Below are positions 11,346-24,324 of a stretch of 64,000 bases of DNA, one piece after another. This DNA is from Eonycteris spelaea. Lineage: Eukaryota > Chordata > Mammalia > Chiroptera > Pteropodidae. The DNA lies in NCBI GenBank assembly GCA_003508835.1, contig PUFA01000310.1, positions 1,240,001-1,304,000 of the forward strand, given 5' to 3'. How positions within the stretch are numbered: the stretch's first letter is position 1; each line of letters starts with the position of its first letter. Position numbers and translations under genes: made by a program. The notes beneath the pieces were generated by a model. It had not been told where the DNA came from. It saw nothing but the letters and a program-made list of their open reading frames with translations, and ran no database searches.

Positions 11346-14300
11346 AATTGTGCTTTAGGTCAACTGAGGCCTGCCTGATTCAGCCTGGGTACAAAGCCAT
11401 TCTGAAGTGTCTGGATCATACTAGATAGGTTGATTTCATACTTCTTTAAATAATATTTTGCTTATCAATTATTAAGCATTGGTTGGGTCTCTATCTGAGG
11501 CCAAGCACAGTGCTATACTGGTTAGGTCAAGCAAGAGGGCATCTTAAAAGTCAAAGCCTTTGAAACCATTATTCGTTCTTGGATCATCAACTGGCATCAT
11601 GAACTGAATAGTTAAGAGTTGGGTAGCTATATGCAGGGTGCTATGTAGGAAGGACTGGAGGACAGGGAAAGAGCAGCAATAAGCCAGAATTGGGGCCATT
11701 TTCAGTTTTGTGCAGGAATAGGGCAGGTAAAGACAGAGGGGTCTTTCCTCAGCATCTATAAATCTCTGACTCCCAACCTAAACATCCTGTGTAGCTGAAG
11801 CAAATGTACACAGGCCTTGGCAGATAGAAATCTGAGCTGGATGGTTTTTGAAGAATAGGACAGGACATGGCTCCCAGTGTTGTGCATCATGCCCCTGCTG
11901 GGCCACTTACACAGGCACGAATATCCCGGGAAATCGTCAAAAAGCAGGGCAGAATGAGAGGCACAAAGAGACTGAGAAATTCACAGACCATATGCTCACA
12001 CCCTTGATAGCGAAGAGCAGGGTACACAGAGAGGCACAGAAATCTTAATGATGCCATGGGAATGAATGAAGTGATGATCAGGGAAAAGTTCATTAGCCAA
12101 TGAATGGTCTTTGAATGGTTCAAAGTCAAGAACCACTTGACTCAATATCAATGTGGGGCTCAATGGACTTCAGATTCCATAATAAAGCCTTGCTCCCTGA
12201 TGTTCACTGGGCTGGAACCCAAAGTGAATCCGGCTCGAGGGAAAGAGAGAAGGTTTGCAGTGAGGATGTGTATGTCTGCATGTGTGTGGGGGTGAATTTT
12301 TCAATTTCATCAGAGCCTATTATCACAACTATGTCCATTTTTCCAGCCTGCCAGCCAGAGTCAGAGACTGTGTGCATTTGAAATCTCCAACCTTTGAAAC
12401 ATTACCATGAAGTTGAAAGTTCCTGGTGTCTTTTGATTAAACATTGTGCTAGGTAATGACTGTTTTACTTCTTTTTTTTTTTTCTTTTTGCCTCTTTCAA
12501 ATTACTGATTGTTGTCTGACATTAGGGCCCCATTTGCTCTTATTAAATTAACAAGCTTACAAAACTCTTAATAAATTGAACTCATCAAATGTTTGGAAGC
12601 AAAAGGCAGTCTTAAGAGTCTTTCCCTTTTAAAGTATCTCTGTGTGAAATGTCTCACTTTCCCATAACTCACTCAAGTTTAGACAGCCTCATATCGGGAA
12701 TCAGGTTTTGATTCTTAGCTACCCTGAAGCATCAGGGCCCACAGAGGTGCAAGGACTTGATTGCTTGGCTGGTTCCTCCAGCGAGCAATGTTCTATCTCC
12801 TCTGCATAAGCACAAAGTGATTCCTATCTTCCTTCGGAGATGTCTTGGGAACCTTGATGCATTTGAAAAGACATTATGGGTATGTTCTGTGGTTATCAAA
12901 CAGAATTACTTCCCTTTTTAGGACAAACTGACTGGCCTACAAAGAGATCAAACTTGTGTATGGGACATGTTGCCTTTAGGCAGTTGTGAGCTGATAGGAT
13001 GAGTATCCTAGAGCCCACTGTCCCATCTTCCCTGGACTTTTCCAATGCCATTCTCATCTAGGAGCAGAATATAGAGGTTCCTATTGAGATCCTCAGCTTT
13101 TCAAAGAGTAAGGATTCCTAAAACCATCACAGGGTTTGGGGTCCAGTGAATAGCATAACAACCCAACTGGGAAGCATCCAGGGGCAGACAATGATGACTC
13201 TTGTCGTTCAAGTCAGAAAAAATAATCAGATACCTAGGCAATGCTGCTCAAATCTCAGTCATTGGCTTACCTTGGAAAACGGGGTTGCTCTATGAATTTA
13301 GGTCTTTGGGAGGAGCCTGATGAAGGTAGGGGTAATGAACATAGCTCAAGGGAAACACTTTCCTCTCTGGCCATCAACTGTTCCCTAGCCTTGGACAACC
13401 ACATAGTCTCAAAGACAGGTGTCCCTGGACACATGTAAATGGAGCCAAGGGTGTGCCTGGCTCACTGAGCCTTCGCCCTTAAAGCAGCTCTGCTCCTGAC
13501 TCACTGTGTCTTCCAGCCATGAGTCTAGACACACATACCCAAAATGTTCCTCGTGGAGGCTTTACAGATTGGCCCACCTGTTGTTAGGACTACTTAGTGT
13601 AGTTAGGAACCACGTGGCAGATCTTGAGAATGCTGCAAGATAATTCACGCTGTCACCCCATGATTAGATCTGCTTAATATTTAGAGCTCTGCCCTTGCCT
13701 TGTTATAGAATATAGGGGTCTTAGATCTCTATTCCACGGGTTAGAAATAATGGCTCTTTATATGTACTTGAAAAACATATATATTATATATATCGTAGAA
13801 CAAATAACACCTAATCTAACAGGAAGGTGCTGCAAACCTTCACCATAATCAGGCAAGGAAAGGAACCTATGGGGTTTCTGGCCGTGTCTGAAATCTGAAT
13901 CCTGACTTCCTTGCTCTTGCCTATGTCTCAGCAACATGACCCTCACCCTCGAGAGTTAACTCCAGCTGACTCTAAAGCGTAGACTACCACCCAGAACAAG
14001 GAGCTGGGCAATGGAGAATCCTGCTAGGACCAGTATTGATTGGCTTGCTTGATTAGTTGGTTAATTGAATATCACTACTTTCTAATATAATTAAAACAAG
14101 ATAAATACTGGAGGCTTCGTCCTATAGCAAGTGCCATTAGTGATCATGGTGCCACCTTGATTAAAAATGCCATCGACTGGAGAGAATAATTTATGAACTT
14201 GCCAGCCTCTAGTGCCGCACCGTGGTTTATGGGGGCCTTGAGATGCGAAGTGGCTGGCATGGAGCTCCCTAACCTGTTGCGATGGCCCTGGTCTCCTGAA

Positions 14301-16689
14301 AAAGAAATTATTACGCAGGGAAATACAGAAGGTGGTCTGTCCTTGCGAGTAGAGCTACTCTGTGCTTGCCACAGCTCCTGTGTGAAACATTGGAGAGGGA
14401 TACCTACAGCTCTATGGGACCATCATGACCCTTTCCCCTTCGCCTCACACCTGTCAGTCCTAATACAATACTGGCGTCCCAGCCCATTCTCTGTAACCCT
14501 CTGTTTTAGCCTCCTCAATTTCGTCATGAGTTTGAAACTTTATTGGGATCACAATGATCTGATCATGAAATACTTACAAAAATACCTGAAGCAAAGAACA
14601 GCACGGCTTGTGGGAGGAGAAGATCGAGGACTTATTTACTAGGGGCTAAGGAGACTGCTCCATGAGCTGCGAAAGGAAGTCGCTAAAGGCCTCATGCTTC
14701 CGCCTCATACGCACGTGCAGGTGGAGTCATCCACTCCCATCGCACAACTCAGACAGACAGGTGCCTCTGGAGGAGGCAGGCTGCCAGACTGGCTGGAACA
14801 CAGGTCCCTGCCCGCTTCTCTTGAGTGTCATCTGTTGCTTCCTCAGTCAACTGAGGTATTTTTTTTTTTTTGCTTGTTTTTGTTTGCATATCAACCGCTG
14901 GCCTGGCCAGTAGATGTGTTGTTGTGGGGTAGAGGAAGGTCATGCGCCTTTCCTGAGTCACTCCTATTGACGTTTCCGTGTGCCTACTTACGGCAAAGGG
15001 AGTCAGACTTCACTGAGAGCCGAGCAGGGGTCTCGCTGAGATACAGTTGGTGAAACACTTGTGGAGTAACTCCAGGGAAGGTGCTATATAAATACAAGGT
15101 GTTATTCTTCTATTAGCTTATGTTCTTAAGTTTTCAAATGCGTCTGGGTGTGCTGACTGGTGAGCGAATATAAAAATTCAGAGAGCGCTGAAGGATTCTG
15201 CTGCGGATGGCGAGAGCAGACCTGGAGACCACATCAGCTCTGCCTCAGAGCTGGGTAGAGTTCTGAAGACAGGTTAGGTGTGTCTGAAAAAGCCAGTTAG
15301 ACCTGAAGGTGCAGATGTAGACCTACTATAGAAATAACAAAAAGCTGACGTGGCTCTGACACGTTTTTCTTGAAAAAAAAGAAAAAAGAAAGAAAGAAAA
15401 AAAAGGGCAGTTTTCTACCAACGATTGTCCTTCCAAAAACATGTCCTTTTACTGGTTTTATTTTTTTCTGAGAGAGTGGCTTTATCCTGTTGTCCTTTTC
15501 CCTGAGATGCTGCCAGGTTTGGATAAACAGGGACACACTGCTGGGACATTTGATATTTCTATCACTAGAGAAAAGAAAAAGGAATGAGGCAAATTGAGAG
15601 GCCTGCAGAGGGTAGCAGGAGCTGCCCTTAGCACATTGTGGGAAGTCAGGGCTGAGGACCCCACCTTTAATGGGAATCATAAAGAAACGTGCTTGAGGGG
15701 TTGACAGTAATAATTGAGCAAACCAGCATGCTCAGAAATCCATTGTGTTCACCCTCAGGTTTTTCTAAGAGCTGAACTCATCTTCTTAAATGCTGATTTG
15801 GAGAGAAAATACTATGCTTAAAGAGCTATGTATATACAGATAAATAAAGGCATAGCTCTACCTACAGTTTTGTTATTACCTTGCTATAAAATAAATGCTT
15901 ATTAATTTCTATACCACATACGGAGGGGGCTGCCACATGTGAATTTCTTTCATCAGTAATTGCAGTGCCTTGTGACTCCTTAAGTCATAGTTATCATGGG
16001 GATGGTGTCCAAATAAGAACCTGGAGAGAGGGACAGATTCCCAGATGCTAGTTAAAAACATCCAGAAATTATAGACCGATTGAAGTCAGCAAGAAACAAG
16101 TTACTCAATATATCCCCTAGGGCTAGAGCCAGACTTTCCCCCATGGTTCCAAAATTACTTGGCAGTTTCTTTAGGGCGAAAGGCCGTGAAGCCTCATAAG
16201 TGCAGCAAGTAAAGGCCGTCACTTAAAATTTAGATGGACTTGTCAACCAAACACTTAGAGAGGATGGCATTTTGACGGTCTCTTCCTGCTCATTAAAGAA
16301 GTTGCTCAAATTTGTGGGATTGAGGAATGAAAGAAAGGAGGGTTTTAATTATAATGTTTGACTGTGTATATGGCTATGTCTGTATGAAATTGCTATTAAG
16401 AAATCTGGTATCCAGGCAGAATCACTTACAACAAAGGGGAACTGTCCTCCAGTTCTGGTGCGGAAATGTAGCTCCATAGAATTGTATCATTTGAAGTGCC
16501 CCCATTAGAAGAACTAATGCTTTTTCCTGGCCCTGAAGTAGAATTACTGCTCAACCATTTAGGACAAATGTAAGCTCAAAGAGTACTTGTCTCATCACTA
16601 GAGGACAGGATTTTATGAGACATCATGGAAAAATATTCTTTGACCCTTTTCAATGTGGTAGAAATGAGTAGTACTCACTCATGTCTGGT

Positions 16690-16880
16690 TCTTCTTTCCT
16701 TCCTAGGCACATAGGAACTGAGCTTCTCAGTCCCCCTTCAGTTATGTGGGGCCATGTGACTACTTCTGGCCAGTGGAATGTGAGTAGAAGTGATATGTAT
16801 AACTGCTGTGCCAAAACATTTAAGATAATAATACTCCAGCTCTCTTCTCTGTTGCAACAATAACACAGACCATGTGTAAG
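16690..16880 (+). mobile_element. Diverged dispersed repeat, class uncertain
   Basis: The phrase GGCCATGTGACTACTTCTGG followed by CCAGTGGAATGTGAGTAGAA and GTGATATGTATAACTGC matches a common old mammalian interspersed repeat that I recognise by wording but cannot name safely. Confidence 0.5.
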
Positions 16881-18039
16881 CTCAGGGAAAAGATGGAATC
16901 AGCCTCTATTCCCAAGTTCCCTCTATTTCCCAAATCCCAAAGATCTTCCCTGGAGAGCTGCTGGACTCAGAGTAAACTCTGAGTGAGGAAGAAATGAAAT
17001 GTTATGTTTTAGGACCTTGAAAGTTTGAAGCTTATTTATCCTATACTATCTCATCTTAATTGATACACCTGGTTACTTATTGTTAGTGTCTCAAAACAAA
17101 ACCATCACAATAAAACCTTATGCTGCTACCAAAGACAACAAATAAATATATAGGAAAGAAAGGAACTTTGTTCCCTTGGCGGGGTGGGGGGGGGTGGTGT
17201 GGAGGAGGAAACATACCTGACAGTGGCCTTGTATGTTGACTTGTGTGTTGGTTTATTTGAGAAAGCTATGAAAGTAATATTTCCAGAGGCTGGAGTTTTT
17301 ATTGGCATAGAAATATATTTCTGAACTTCCTTTTTAAAACGGTGAAAGAATCTATGTTGGATTTCTGATATCAGAGTTCTATGGTGCATGAAGAAGCCAA
17401 GTTAAGGTCAACATCACTGCCATGAAATGATGGACATAACCATCAAGCAGAGGTCACAGAGGGTGAGAACTGAAAAGAGACCATGGGATTTGGTCAAGAG
17501 GAAGTCATGGGCTACCTTTCTAAAGAGAGGCGTGTCATTGGAAAGTCCAGATTGCAGAGGGTTGAAGAAAGAGAGGGGAAGAACTAAAAGTAGAAAGCCT
17601 AAGCCAAAAACTCAAAGGATTTGGTGGTAAAGGAGGGAAACAGGACTGTAGTTGAAAAGAGAAAAGTGGAATTAGTTTGATTGAAGATGGAAGTACAAGA
17701 ACCAGATTATAGGAAGAAATAGAAGATAAAGATGAAGACAGAAATCCCTTATATGTTTGAAGAAAGTAGGATGCAGAGCATAAATGGCATACACTTGTTA
17801 CAAAGAGAGGGAACATATGAGGATTAGGAAAGGCTTTCCTCTTATATCATTTCTTATCTGAGTCCACGGCATCATACAACTAATTTCTATTGGCTGAGAA
17901 CCCCAGGATCTTGAACTTCTTTATCTCTTTCAGTTCCCCCCAAAATGTGTTGTTATAAACAAAGCCATTTAACCTCCTAAGTATCCCTTAAACCTATACT
18001 TTTCCATAGCCTTAGATCAGACCCTTAATTCTGACAAAA

Positions 18040-18185
18040 CTATTATAATCACAGCTTTACCCCTTATTAGCTGGATGATCTAAGGCACATTATGAATCTT
18101 TCAATTTCTCATCTGTGAAATGAACATAAAAGTAAATACTTTGTAGCACTGCTATGAAAATTAAATTAAATAAATAGCTGCATAG
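18040..18185 (+). mobile_element. MIR SINE fragment
   Basis: TTAGCTGGATGATCTAAGGC, TCAATTTCTCATCTGTGAAA and GCTATGAAAATTAAATTAAAT are a diverged but ordered MIR. Confidence 0.7.
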
Positions 18186-18259
18186 TGCCAGCAAAAAATT
18201 TATTCCTTGGTCTCCTTAGCTCTAGATTTCTCATCTAAAATTTTTTTTTCACTACTTGC

Positions 18260-18800
18260 CACCAGAATGATCTGCTTGACATTAAAGTCTGTCACTGTCT
18301 CGCCCCTGCTTAAATCACATCGATGAATCTCTATTGTTTATAAAGTAAAATCCAAGTTTTCTTTAGTATGGGACTTAGGAAGCAGATCTCATTCCTGCCC
18401 AAATCTTCAGCTTTCCCCAATATTTCATCTTATTTCACGTTCCAACAACATTAAACTCCTTGCAGCGTCCCTTAAGATTTCATAATGTTTCAAAGTCTTC
18501 CTTGACTTTGCAATGTTGTTTCTTTTCTCTCCGGTTCCCTCGGCAAACTTCTACTCGTTCTTCAAACCCATGTTCATATGTAGCGCCCTTTAGGTCCTTT
18601 TTCATCACCCACTTCTCTGTGCTACTTCTGTACAATGTAGTCACTTCTGTTGTCACATCGAACTCATATTGTTACTTAAGTGTTTATATTCTGGCTTTCA
18701 ATATATCACAAACTCCTTGAAGAAGAGCTCTGTTTTATTTAACTCCATAACTCCCCGGTCTACAACAGTTTCTAGTCTTGAGTATGAGCTCATCAAATGT
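18260..18800 (+). mobile_element. L2 LINE 3' portion
   Basis: The L2 3' order is visible: a 'TCTTCAAACCCATGTTCATA' (feedback sentence) segment, TCTGTGCTACTTCTGTACAA, ATATCACAAACTCCTTGAAG, then GAGCTCATCAAATGTTTGATG at the end. It is about 540 bp, diverged and sense on plus. Confidence 0.75.
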
Positions 18801-20020
18801 TTGATGAACAGGTGACTGAATCAAATGCATTTGCCTGTGTGGAATGATAACAAAGTAATCCAGTTGTATAAAGGGTAGAAGGGGTAGGATCATCCCTGCA
18901 TAGTTTAACCTCTTCATGGAACAGACATCACCTATTCTAAGTGATATCTGTGTTTCTGGAATTGTTGAAAGGAGAGGCATCGGGACCTAAAATTAGGGGT
19001 AAACTCAATACACTAAGCTTACACCTGATGTTCTTTAAGTCATGCCTTCAAAATTGCCTCCAGCTTTGCTGACTTAACTCTAATATGTAATTCTCATTTT
19101 ATCTTCTTACCTGAGGACTGGGTTCTGGGATACATAGAAAGTAATACTAATAGGTAATAGAATCTATACTTAGTGTCTACTGGGGTATTATCATGCTGTA
19201 CAGTAATCCACGTTTAGAGGTGAAAAGGAGAGGGAAGACAGACGACTACTTAGTATCAGGGAAGCTGATGACTGGCTCTGAAAAGAACCTAGGACCTCTG
19301 GATGTGTTTCCTCTCCAGAGCCATGACTTGCTATGCAACTCTGGCTTTCTTTTCCCTACTTTCTTTTCCCTACATATAAAATGGAGAGTATGCTGTAACT
19401 CTAGACTGCACCTACCTACAAAGATCCAAAGTGAAGAGAGACAGGTTCTAGACCTTAGGCCAGGGAAGTGACTTCAGGCAGGGACTGGATTCCAAGTGTC
19501 CTACCTGTGGAACATCAAGTTGCAAGAGTCCTTCATCTTCTGCACCCCCACAGAAGTATATGAAAGGCTCTGACTTCCTGAACACTTGAAGAAATACCGA
19601 ATCAGGCTTACCAAGCTACGCTCTATAAAAATTAAGTAGTGGAGACTAAAATAAATTCAGGAAATGGTTATCATTTGTAAACAGTTTCCCTTTTATTTTC
19701 TGAAGAAGTGGTTGTTATATGTGGTTAAGATATTTTAATTAATGAGTGATTAGCTTTATGGAATCTAGAAGGCTGCCAAGGCTTGCCCTCCATGTATAGA
19801 TAAATGTTCTGTAGTGAAGTTATCCGAGTAAAGACAGCAGGACCTCTGGCTGATGCCACTGATAAGATTCCCAGTGGCTATTCCAGGGTCACTTTGAAGC
19901 TCCCTCAGTTGGAAAGGGAGAAGTATTACTCTGAGACCTGGTCATCTGATTATCCAGCTTAGTCTCCACCTGGCCCAGTGAGTGTCTACCCAGGAAGTAC
20001 AGGAGAGCGGCAAAAAGCAT
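18801..20020. other. Anonymous intron sequence
   Basis: A 14-bp unit TTTCTTTTCCCTAC is repeated in tandem near 19346-19373. Otherwise nothing is recognised. Confidence 0.5.
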
Positions 20021-20080
20021 ACTCTTGATACTCTTGATAAAGATACTCTTGATAAAGATAGGTTGACTCCTATCTTTATC
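20021..20080. repeat. Short tandem repeat joined to a perfect 12-bp hairpin
   Basis: ACTCTTGAT occurs at 20021, 20030 and 20045, and the last copies extend to GATAAAG. The last unit forms the left arm of a perfect inverted repeat: GATAAAGATAGG (20051-20062), loop TTGACT, CCTATCTTTATC (20069-20080). Confidence 0.9.
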
Positions 20081-20084
20081 CTCA

Positions 20085-20152
20085 ATATACCATTTAATCT
20101 TGGGGAAGTTGCTCAACCTCTCTGTGCCTCAGTTTGCTACTCTGTAAGATAG
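20085..20152 (+). mobile_element. MIR core fragment
   Basis: ATCTTGGGGAAGTTGCTCAAC followed by CTCTCTGTGCCTCAGTTTGC is a well-kept MIR core, truncated on the right by the adjoining L1. Confidence 0.75.
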
Positions 20153-20159
20153 GCCCCAA

Positions 20160-21001
20160 ATTTGCCACAGACTGGGAGAAAGTGATCACAAATCACATAT
20201 CTGACAAAGGGTTTGTTTTTAGAATATATAAGTACCTCTCAAAACCCAACACTAATGAAACAAACAATCTGATGTTTCTTTAAAGGGCAAAGGATTTTAA
20301 CAGATACCTCACCAAAGGAAAAAAGTATATATTGCAGATAAGCAAATAAAAAGACATTTAACCTCATGAGTCATTAGGAAAATGAAAATTAAAGCCACAA
20401 CGAGATACCCTTACACACCTAGGTGGATGGCTAAATAACAAACAAACAAAACAACAACAACAAAATCACCAAGCGTTAGTGAAGATGCAGGGGAAGAAAC
20501 TGAAACATCATACATCGCTGGTTAAAATGCTAAGTGCAGCCATCCTGGAAAAGAGTTAAGTAGTTTCTTATAATATGACCTAGAAATCCACTGTTAGGTA
20601 TACAATAGAAATGAAAACTTGTGCTCATATAAAACCTTGGATGTAAGTGTTTAGAGGAGCTTTATTTACAACCACACAACATTGGAAACAACCCAAACAT
20701 CATTCGATCGGTGAATGGGTATCACTGAATACTATTCAGCAATACAAGGGAGCAACGATGTCGGTGGATCTTAAAAGCACTGTGCTGAGTACAAGAAACC
20801 AGCTATGAAAGACTACATATTGTATGATTCCATTTATGTGAAATTCTAGAAAATGAAAAACTATAGTGACAGAACAAAGATCAGTGATATCCAGGGGCCG
20901 GGGATGGGGGAGGAGATCGACTGCAAAGGAGCTGAAAGAACTTTTCGGGGTGATACAAATGTCTATATCAGAACCGTAGTGGTGATTGCATTATTGCATA
21001 C
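20160..21001 (+). mobile_element. L1 ORF2 3' end, interrupted
   Basis: The segment starts near GACTGGGAGAAAGTGATCAC and runs through AAATCACATATCTGACAAAG, ATGAGTCATTAGGAAAATGA, GAAAACTTGTGCTCATATAA, TATTGTATGATTCCATTTATG and CAGTGATATCCAGGGGC. This is the end of L1 reverse-transcriptase ORF2 and the start of the 3' UTR, with all frames broken. It stops abruptly at a poly-T run at 21005, and its likely continuation is at 22001-22080. Confidence 0.85.
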
Positions 21002-21002
21002 A

Positions 21003-22000
21003 TTGTTTTTTTTTTTTTTCAATTTTAAGAGCCATTATTTATTTTAAACTAATTTTGGACTTCTAGAAAAGTTGTCCAAATAGTACCGAGTTCCCATATC
21101 CACTTTACTCAGATTTTTCTAATGTTAACAGCGCACATCACATAATCATGTTGCGATTATGAAAACTAGGAAGCTAACATCGTAAAATTAACTAAACTCT
21201 AAGCCTTATTCCACTTTCACCAGTTCTTCTACTTAATTTTCAATTCTGTTCCAGGTTCCCACGTTCCATTTAGTTATTGTATCACCTTAGTCATCTCTAA
21301 TTTGTAACAATCTTTTCTTATCTTCAGGACCTTGACACTTTTCATGAATACTGGTCAGTTATTGTGTAGAATATTTTTCATTTTGGATTTGTCTGAGGTT
21401 CTCAGATAATTAGACTGAGATTATGCATTTTTTTTTTTTTTTTGGTAAGAATGTCACAGAAGTGATGTTGTGTGCTCAGTGCATCTTATCAAGGGGTTTG
21501 TGATATTGATATTGTTCTTAACAACACTGTATGTGGTTTCTCAACTATAAAGTTACTATTTTTCCCTTTGTAGCTAATAAGTATTCTGGAGGAAATACTT
21601 GGAAACTCTGCAAATATCCTGTTTCTCCTCCAACTTTTGCTTACTAATTTTGTATCCAATAGTGGATCTTCTCTGCAGTGATTATTATTGTAATACAACT
21701 AAAAGTTTTTTTCTTTTACCTTCTACATTTTAATTTTTTTATTTTGGTTTTTAGTTTTTAAAACACGTTTTATTTTGATATAATTAAAGATTCAGGGGAA
21801 GTTGTAAAGACAGTACAGGGAGGTCCCATGTACCTTTCACCCAGTTTTCCCCAATGGTTACATCTTACAAAACGGTGATATCAAAACCAAGATATTGGCA
21901 TTAGTGTAAAGGGTGTATATCAGTCTGCATCATCTCATTACACATATAGATTTATGTAACCACCACCACAATCAGGATACAGAACTATTTGATCACCACC
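21003..22000 (-). mobile_element. Repeat block inserted into the L1, probably antisense L1
   Basis: The block begins with a run of T (21006-21019) and breaks the flanking L1 3' UTR. Its phrases GACTTCTAGAAAAGTTGTCC, CTGGTCAGTTATTGTGTAG and GATTCAGGGGAAGTTG occur widely in old mammalian L1-derived repeats. The poly-T at the left fits an element inserted on the minus strand. Two similar sub-units (from about 21040 and 21770) and a second poly-T (21430-21443) suggest more than one insertion. Exact families cannot be assigned by eye. Confidence 0.55.
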
Positions 22001-22080
22001 ATATAATTCTACACTTAAAATTGGTGACCATATGCTAATTATACTTCAATAAAGCTGGCAAAACACAAAACACAACCCTG
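22001..22080 (+). mobile_element. L1 3' terminus, likely continuation of 20160-21001
   Basis: TTCTACACTTAAAATTGGTG, then CTAATTATACTTCAATAAAG and an A-rich end: a typical L1 3' terminus with polyadenylation signal AATAAA. It is what should follow the segment broken at 21001. Confidence 0.75.
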
Positions 22081-22384
22081 CAAACTTTGCCAGGATTACT
22101 TTAACAGTAAGTGACTATTAGCTCTCATTGTTGCTGTTTTCTCATGGAGCATCTCTCTCCTGGACTTGGGGTGCTAGTGGACTAAGATGCTCAAGCAAAG
22201 GCCAGTCCAAGCAATAAACAAAGGGTGGAAGGAGCCTATTCTGTTTTTGTATGACTCCCTGACTGTTCCTATATTGGTTGGATTAGATAGAAAATTAGTC
22301 ACCATCATCTGGGGCTAGCACTGCCCAAGCACTGTTGGAGAGTCCCAAAGTTGTCTACTGCACGCCCATGTGGGTTCTCCGTCT

Positions 22385-22725
22385 CCTGTCTTCTGTCTTT
22401 ATGGAGACTACCTTCCTGCTCCTTGAATATACCAACTGCATCCTGCTTCACGGGTCTTTGCACTTGCTGTTCCCTCCACCTAGAATGTTCTCCTCTTAGA
22501 TATCCAGTGGTCAGCTTGCATGTCATCTATTCAGAAATTGCTTCCTGGGCCACCTAGTCTAAATCCTCAACTGCTGGTTTCAGCTTCTCTCTATCATGTG
22601 ATTCCATTTCATTTCCATCATAGCGCTTATCACTAGAAGAAAATATCTTGGTTATTTATATGCTGACTTGTTTACTGTTCATCCCCTTGGAATGTAAGCT
22701 ACATAAATGCATGCGTGGGCATTGT
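22385..22725 (+). mobile_element. L2 LINE 3' portion
   Basis: TTTGCACTTGCTGTTCCCTC, CACCTAGAATGTTCTCC, ATTGCTTCCTGGGCCACC, CATAGCGCTTATCACTAG and CCTTGGAATGTAAGCTAC are the ordered landmarks of an L2 3' end, sense on plus. Confidence 0.85.
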
Positions 22726-23820
22726 CTGTTCTGTCTACTGCTGTGGCTTGCCTATTTGTCAAGTGAGCATGGCCACACCCCTCCTGAAGAGGTTTCCCAC
22801 AGCCTTGCTTCTCATTCTTCCTCCTCCTTTCTTCCCCTTCCTTTAATTTTCCTTATATCCCCTTCCCATTTCGACACACACCCTTTGAGATAAAAATGAA
22901 GTAAATGGTCACACTGGAGGAATTACAAACAGATCCAGCGACTTCCATCTGCTTCCTCCCATCTTTTCTGCAGTGAATCCCTCCTTCCCAGCCCTTTCCC
23001 TTGCTCCGCTACCTGTTCTTGATGGTTGCTTGCAGAAGAAGTGCCCAGAAAGGAAGACTTGCACTAACTTGTCTCTAAGTCGTGTATTCATGAACTGCAT
23101 GTAAGCTAATAGAAAAGGTTTCTCAGGAAAATCTGCAGGCTTCTCGCCATGCTCATTCTTGCCCTTTGCCCCATCTCAATCTAGTTAGCCCTGTTATTAT
23201 TATTTCTGTGGAATGGCATATATCTGTGCCATTAATTCTATATATTTCTAGGGGAAAGGAATTGAGAGGAAGGAAAGACTGATTATTTATCAAATAAAAG
23301 ACATTTCTCTTTCCTCTGGACAGCCAGGTGTATTTCCTGAACTCATTTCTGCCCTGAAATGGGGCAGCCACTTCTGAAATTAGAGCTCTGTGTTGGGGTG
23401 GGCTCTGTTTTTATGGCCAGTGGGTAATAATATTTCCTGATTTATGGATTGGCATCTGGAGATGGTGCGGGGCTCGTGGATGGATTTATCATGGGGTGAA
23501 CAGCCACATAAATAATCCTGTCACTAAAATTATTGTTCTCATTTTGATTTTTAAAAAATGTCCTTTGTGTGGTGGTGGGACTCAGTAGAGTTTAGAGGGA
23601 AAGCAGGAGAAGGATAAGTTACTTGGCTCTTTTTCTCCCATATGACCAACATGTACAGATAGTCTCCAGAAACAGTGACTTGCATAGAAGTCAATTACCA
23701 AAATGGTTTAATTACTTGGGAGACCCTTGGAACTTGGCTTAAAGTCAAAGCCAAGGTCCTGCCCTGAAGTGAGATGTAGAGACTTTGACCTCAGGAGTTT
23801 GGTTCAAGCTCCATTTGGGA
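22726..23820. other. Anonymous intron sequence with a candidate conserved patch
   Basis: No gene was found. 23390-23560 is free of repeat landmarks and has several ATTTA/TAAT-type homeobox-like motifs. Confidence 0.4.
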
Positions 23821-23836
23821 TATATATATATATATA
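23821..23836. repeat. (TA)n run
   Basis: A short pure TA dinucleotide run. Confidence 0.9.
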
Positions 23837-23904
23837 ATTTTAATTGGTACAGAGAAGGTCATTTCATGTAGGTTCCTACCATCTTTCCCAAATCAGTGTG
23901 AGGA

Positions 23905-24030
23905 TCCATTTAAGTGCATCAAATGCTTATTAAGCATTGTATGTTACAAATTGCCACACCAGGATCCTGGGACTGCGAAGACAAACATAGGTAGGAGCAT
24001 GCAATCTGGAGAGTTTGGGGGAGAATGATT
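23905..24030 (-). mobile_element. Possible L2 fragment, antisense
   Basis: CATCAAATGCTTATTAAGCA, then CCTGGGACTGCGAAGACAAAC resembles the reverse complement of an L2 3' end. It is short and weak. Confidence 0.45.
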
Positions 24031-24194
24031 CAAAGTGCAATGTAGGCTTTGAAGCAAGCACATAATTTCCCAGGGAGATGGCCGTAGGGCTTCCTGGACA
24101 GGATGGAAGCAGAGACCCACGGGTGAGGACGCACACTGTGTGGCTGAGCCCCAAATTGGAAACTGTGGTCAGTTTACGCTTGTGTGTTTAAGAT

Positions 24195-24312
24195 CCTCTC
24201 ACCCATGAACTTAACTTCCTTGAGGGCAAGGACCCTGCCAGACTTTTTTTTTGTACTTTCCTCTCTGTTCCCTGACCTTGAGGTTTAACACATAGCAGGT
24301 CAGGAGAAGGAC
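24195..24312 (+). mobile_element. L2 3' fragment
   Basis: TTAACTTCCTTGAGGGCAAGG followed by GTACTTTCCTCTCTGTTCCC and TTAACACATAGCAGGTCAG is the 'gender-neutral' L2 end: a stop-codon-distal tail with the 'CTTGAGGGCAAGG' landmark. Confidence 0.65.
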
Positions 24313-24324
24313 ACTTTTGTCTAT

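Larger units (their letters stand above)
10330..18039. other. AT-richer, CpG-poor intron sequence
   Basis: Mostly anonymous. It holds one MIR head (11228-11345), one unnamed old repeat (16690-16880), T-runs at 12471-12484 and 14860-14872, a TA-rich stretch at 13779-13794 and an A-rich purine run at 15374-15404. No coding feature is seen. Confidence 0.5.
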
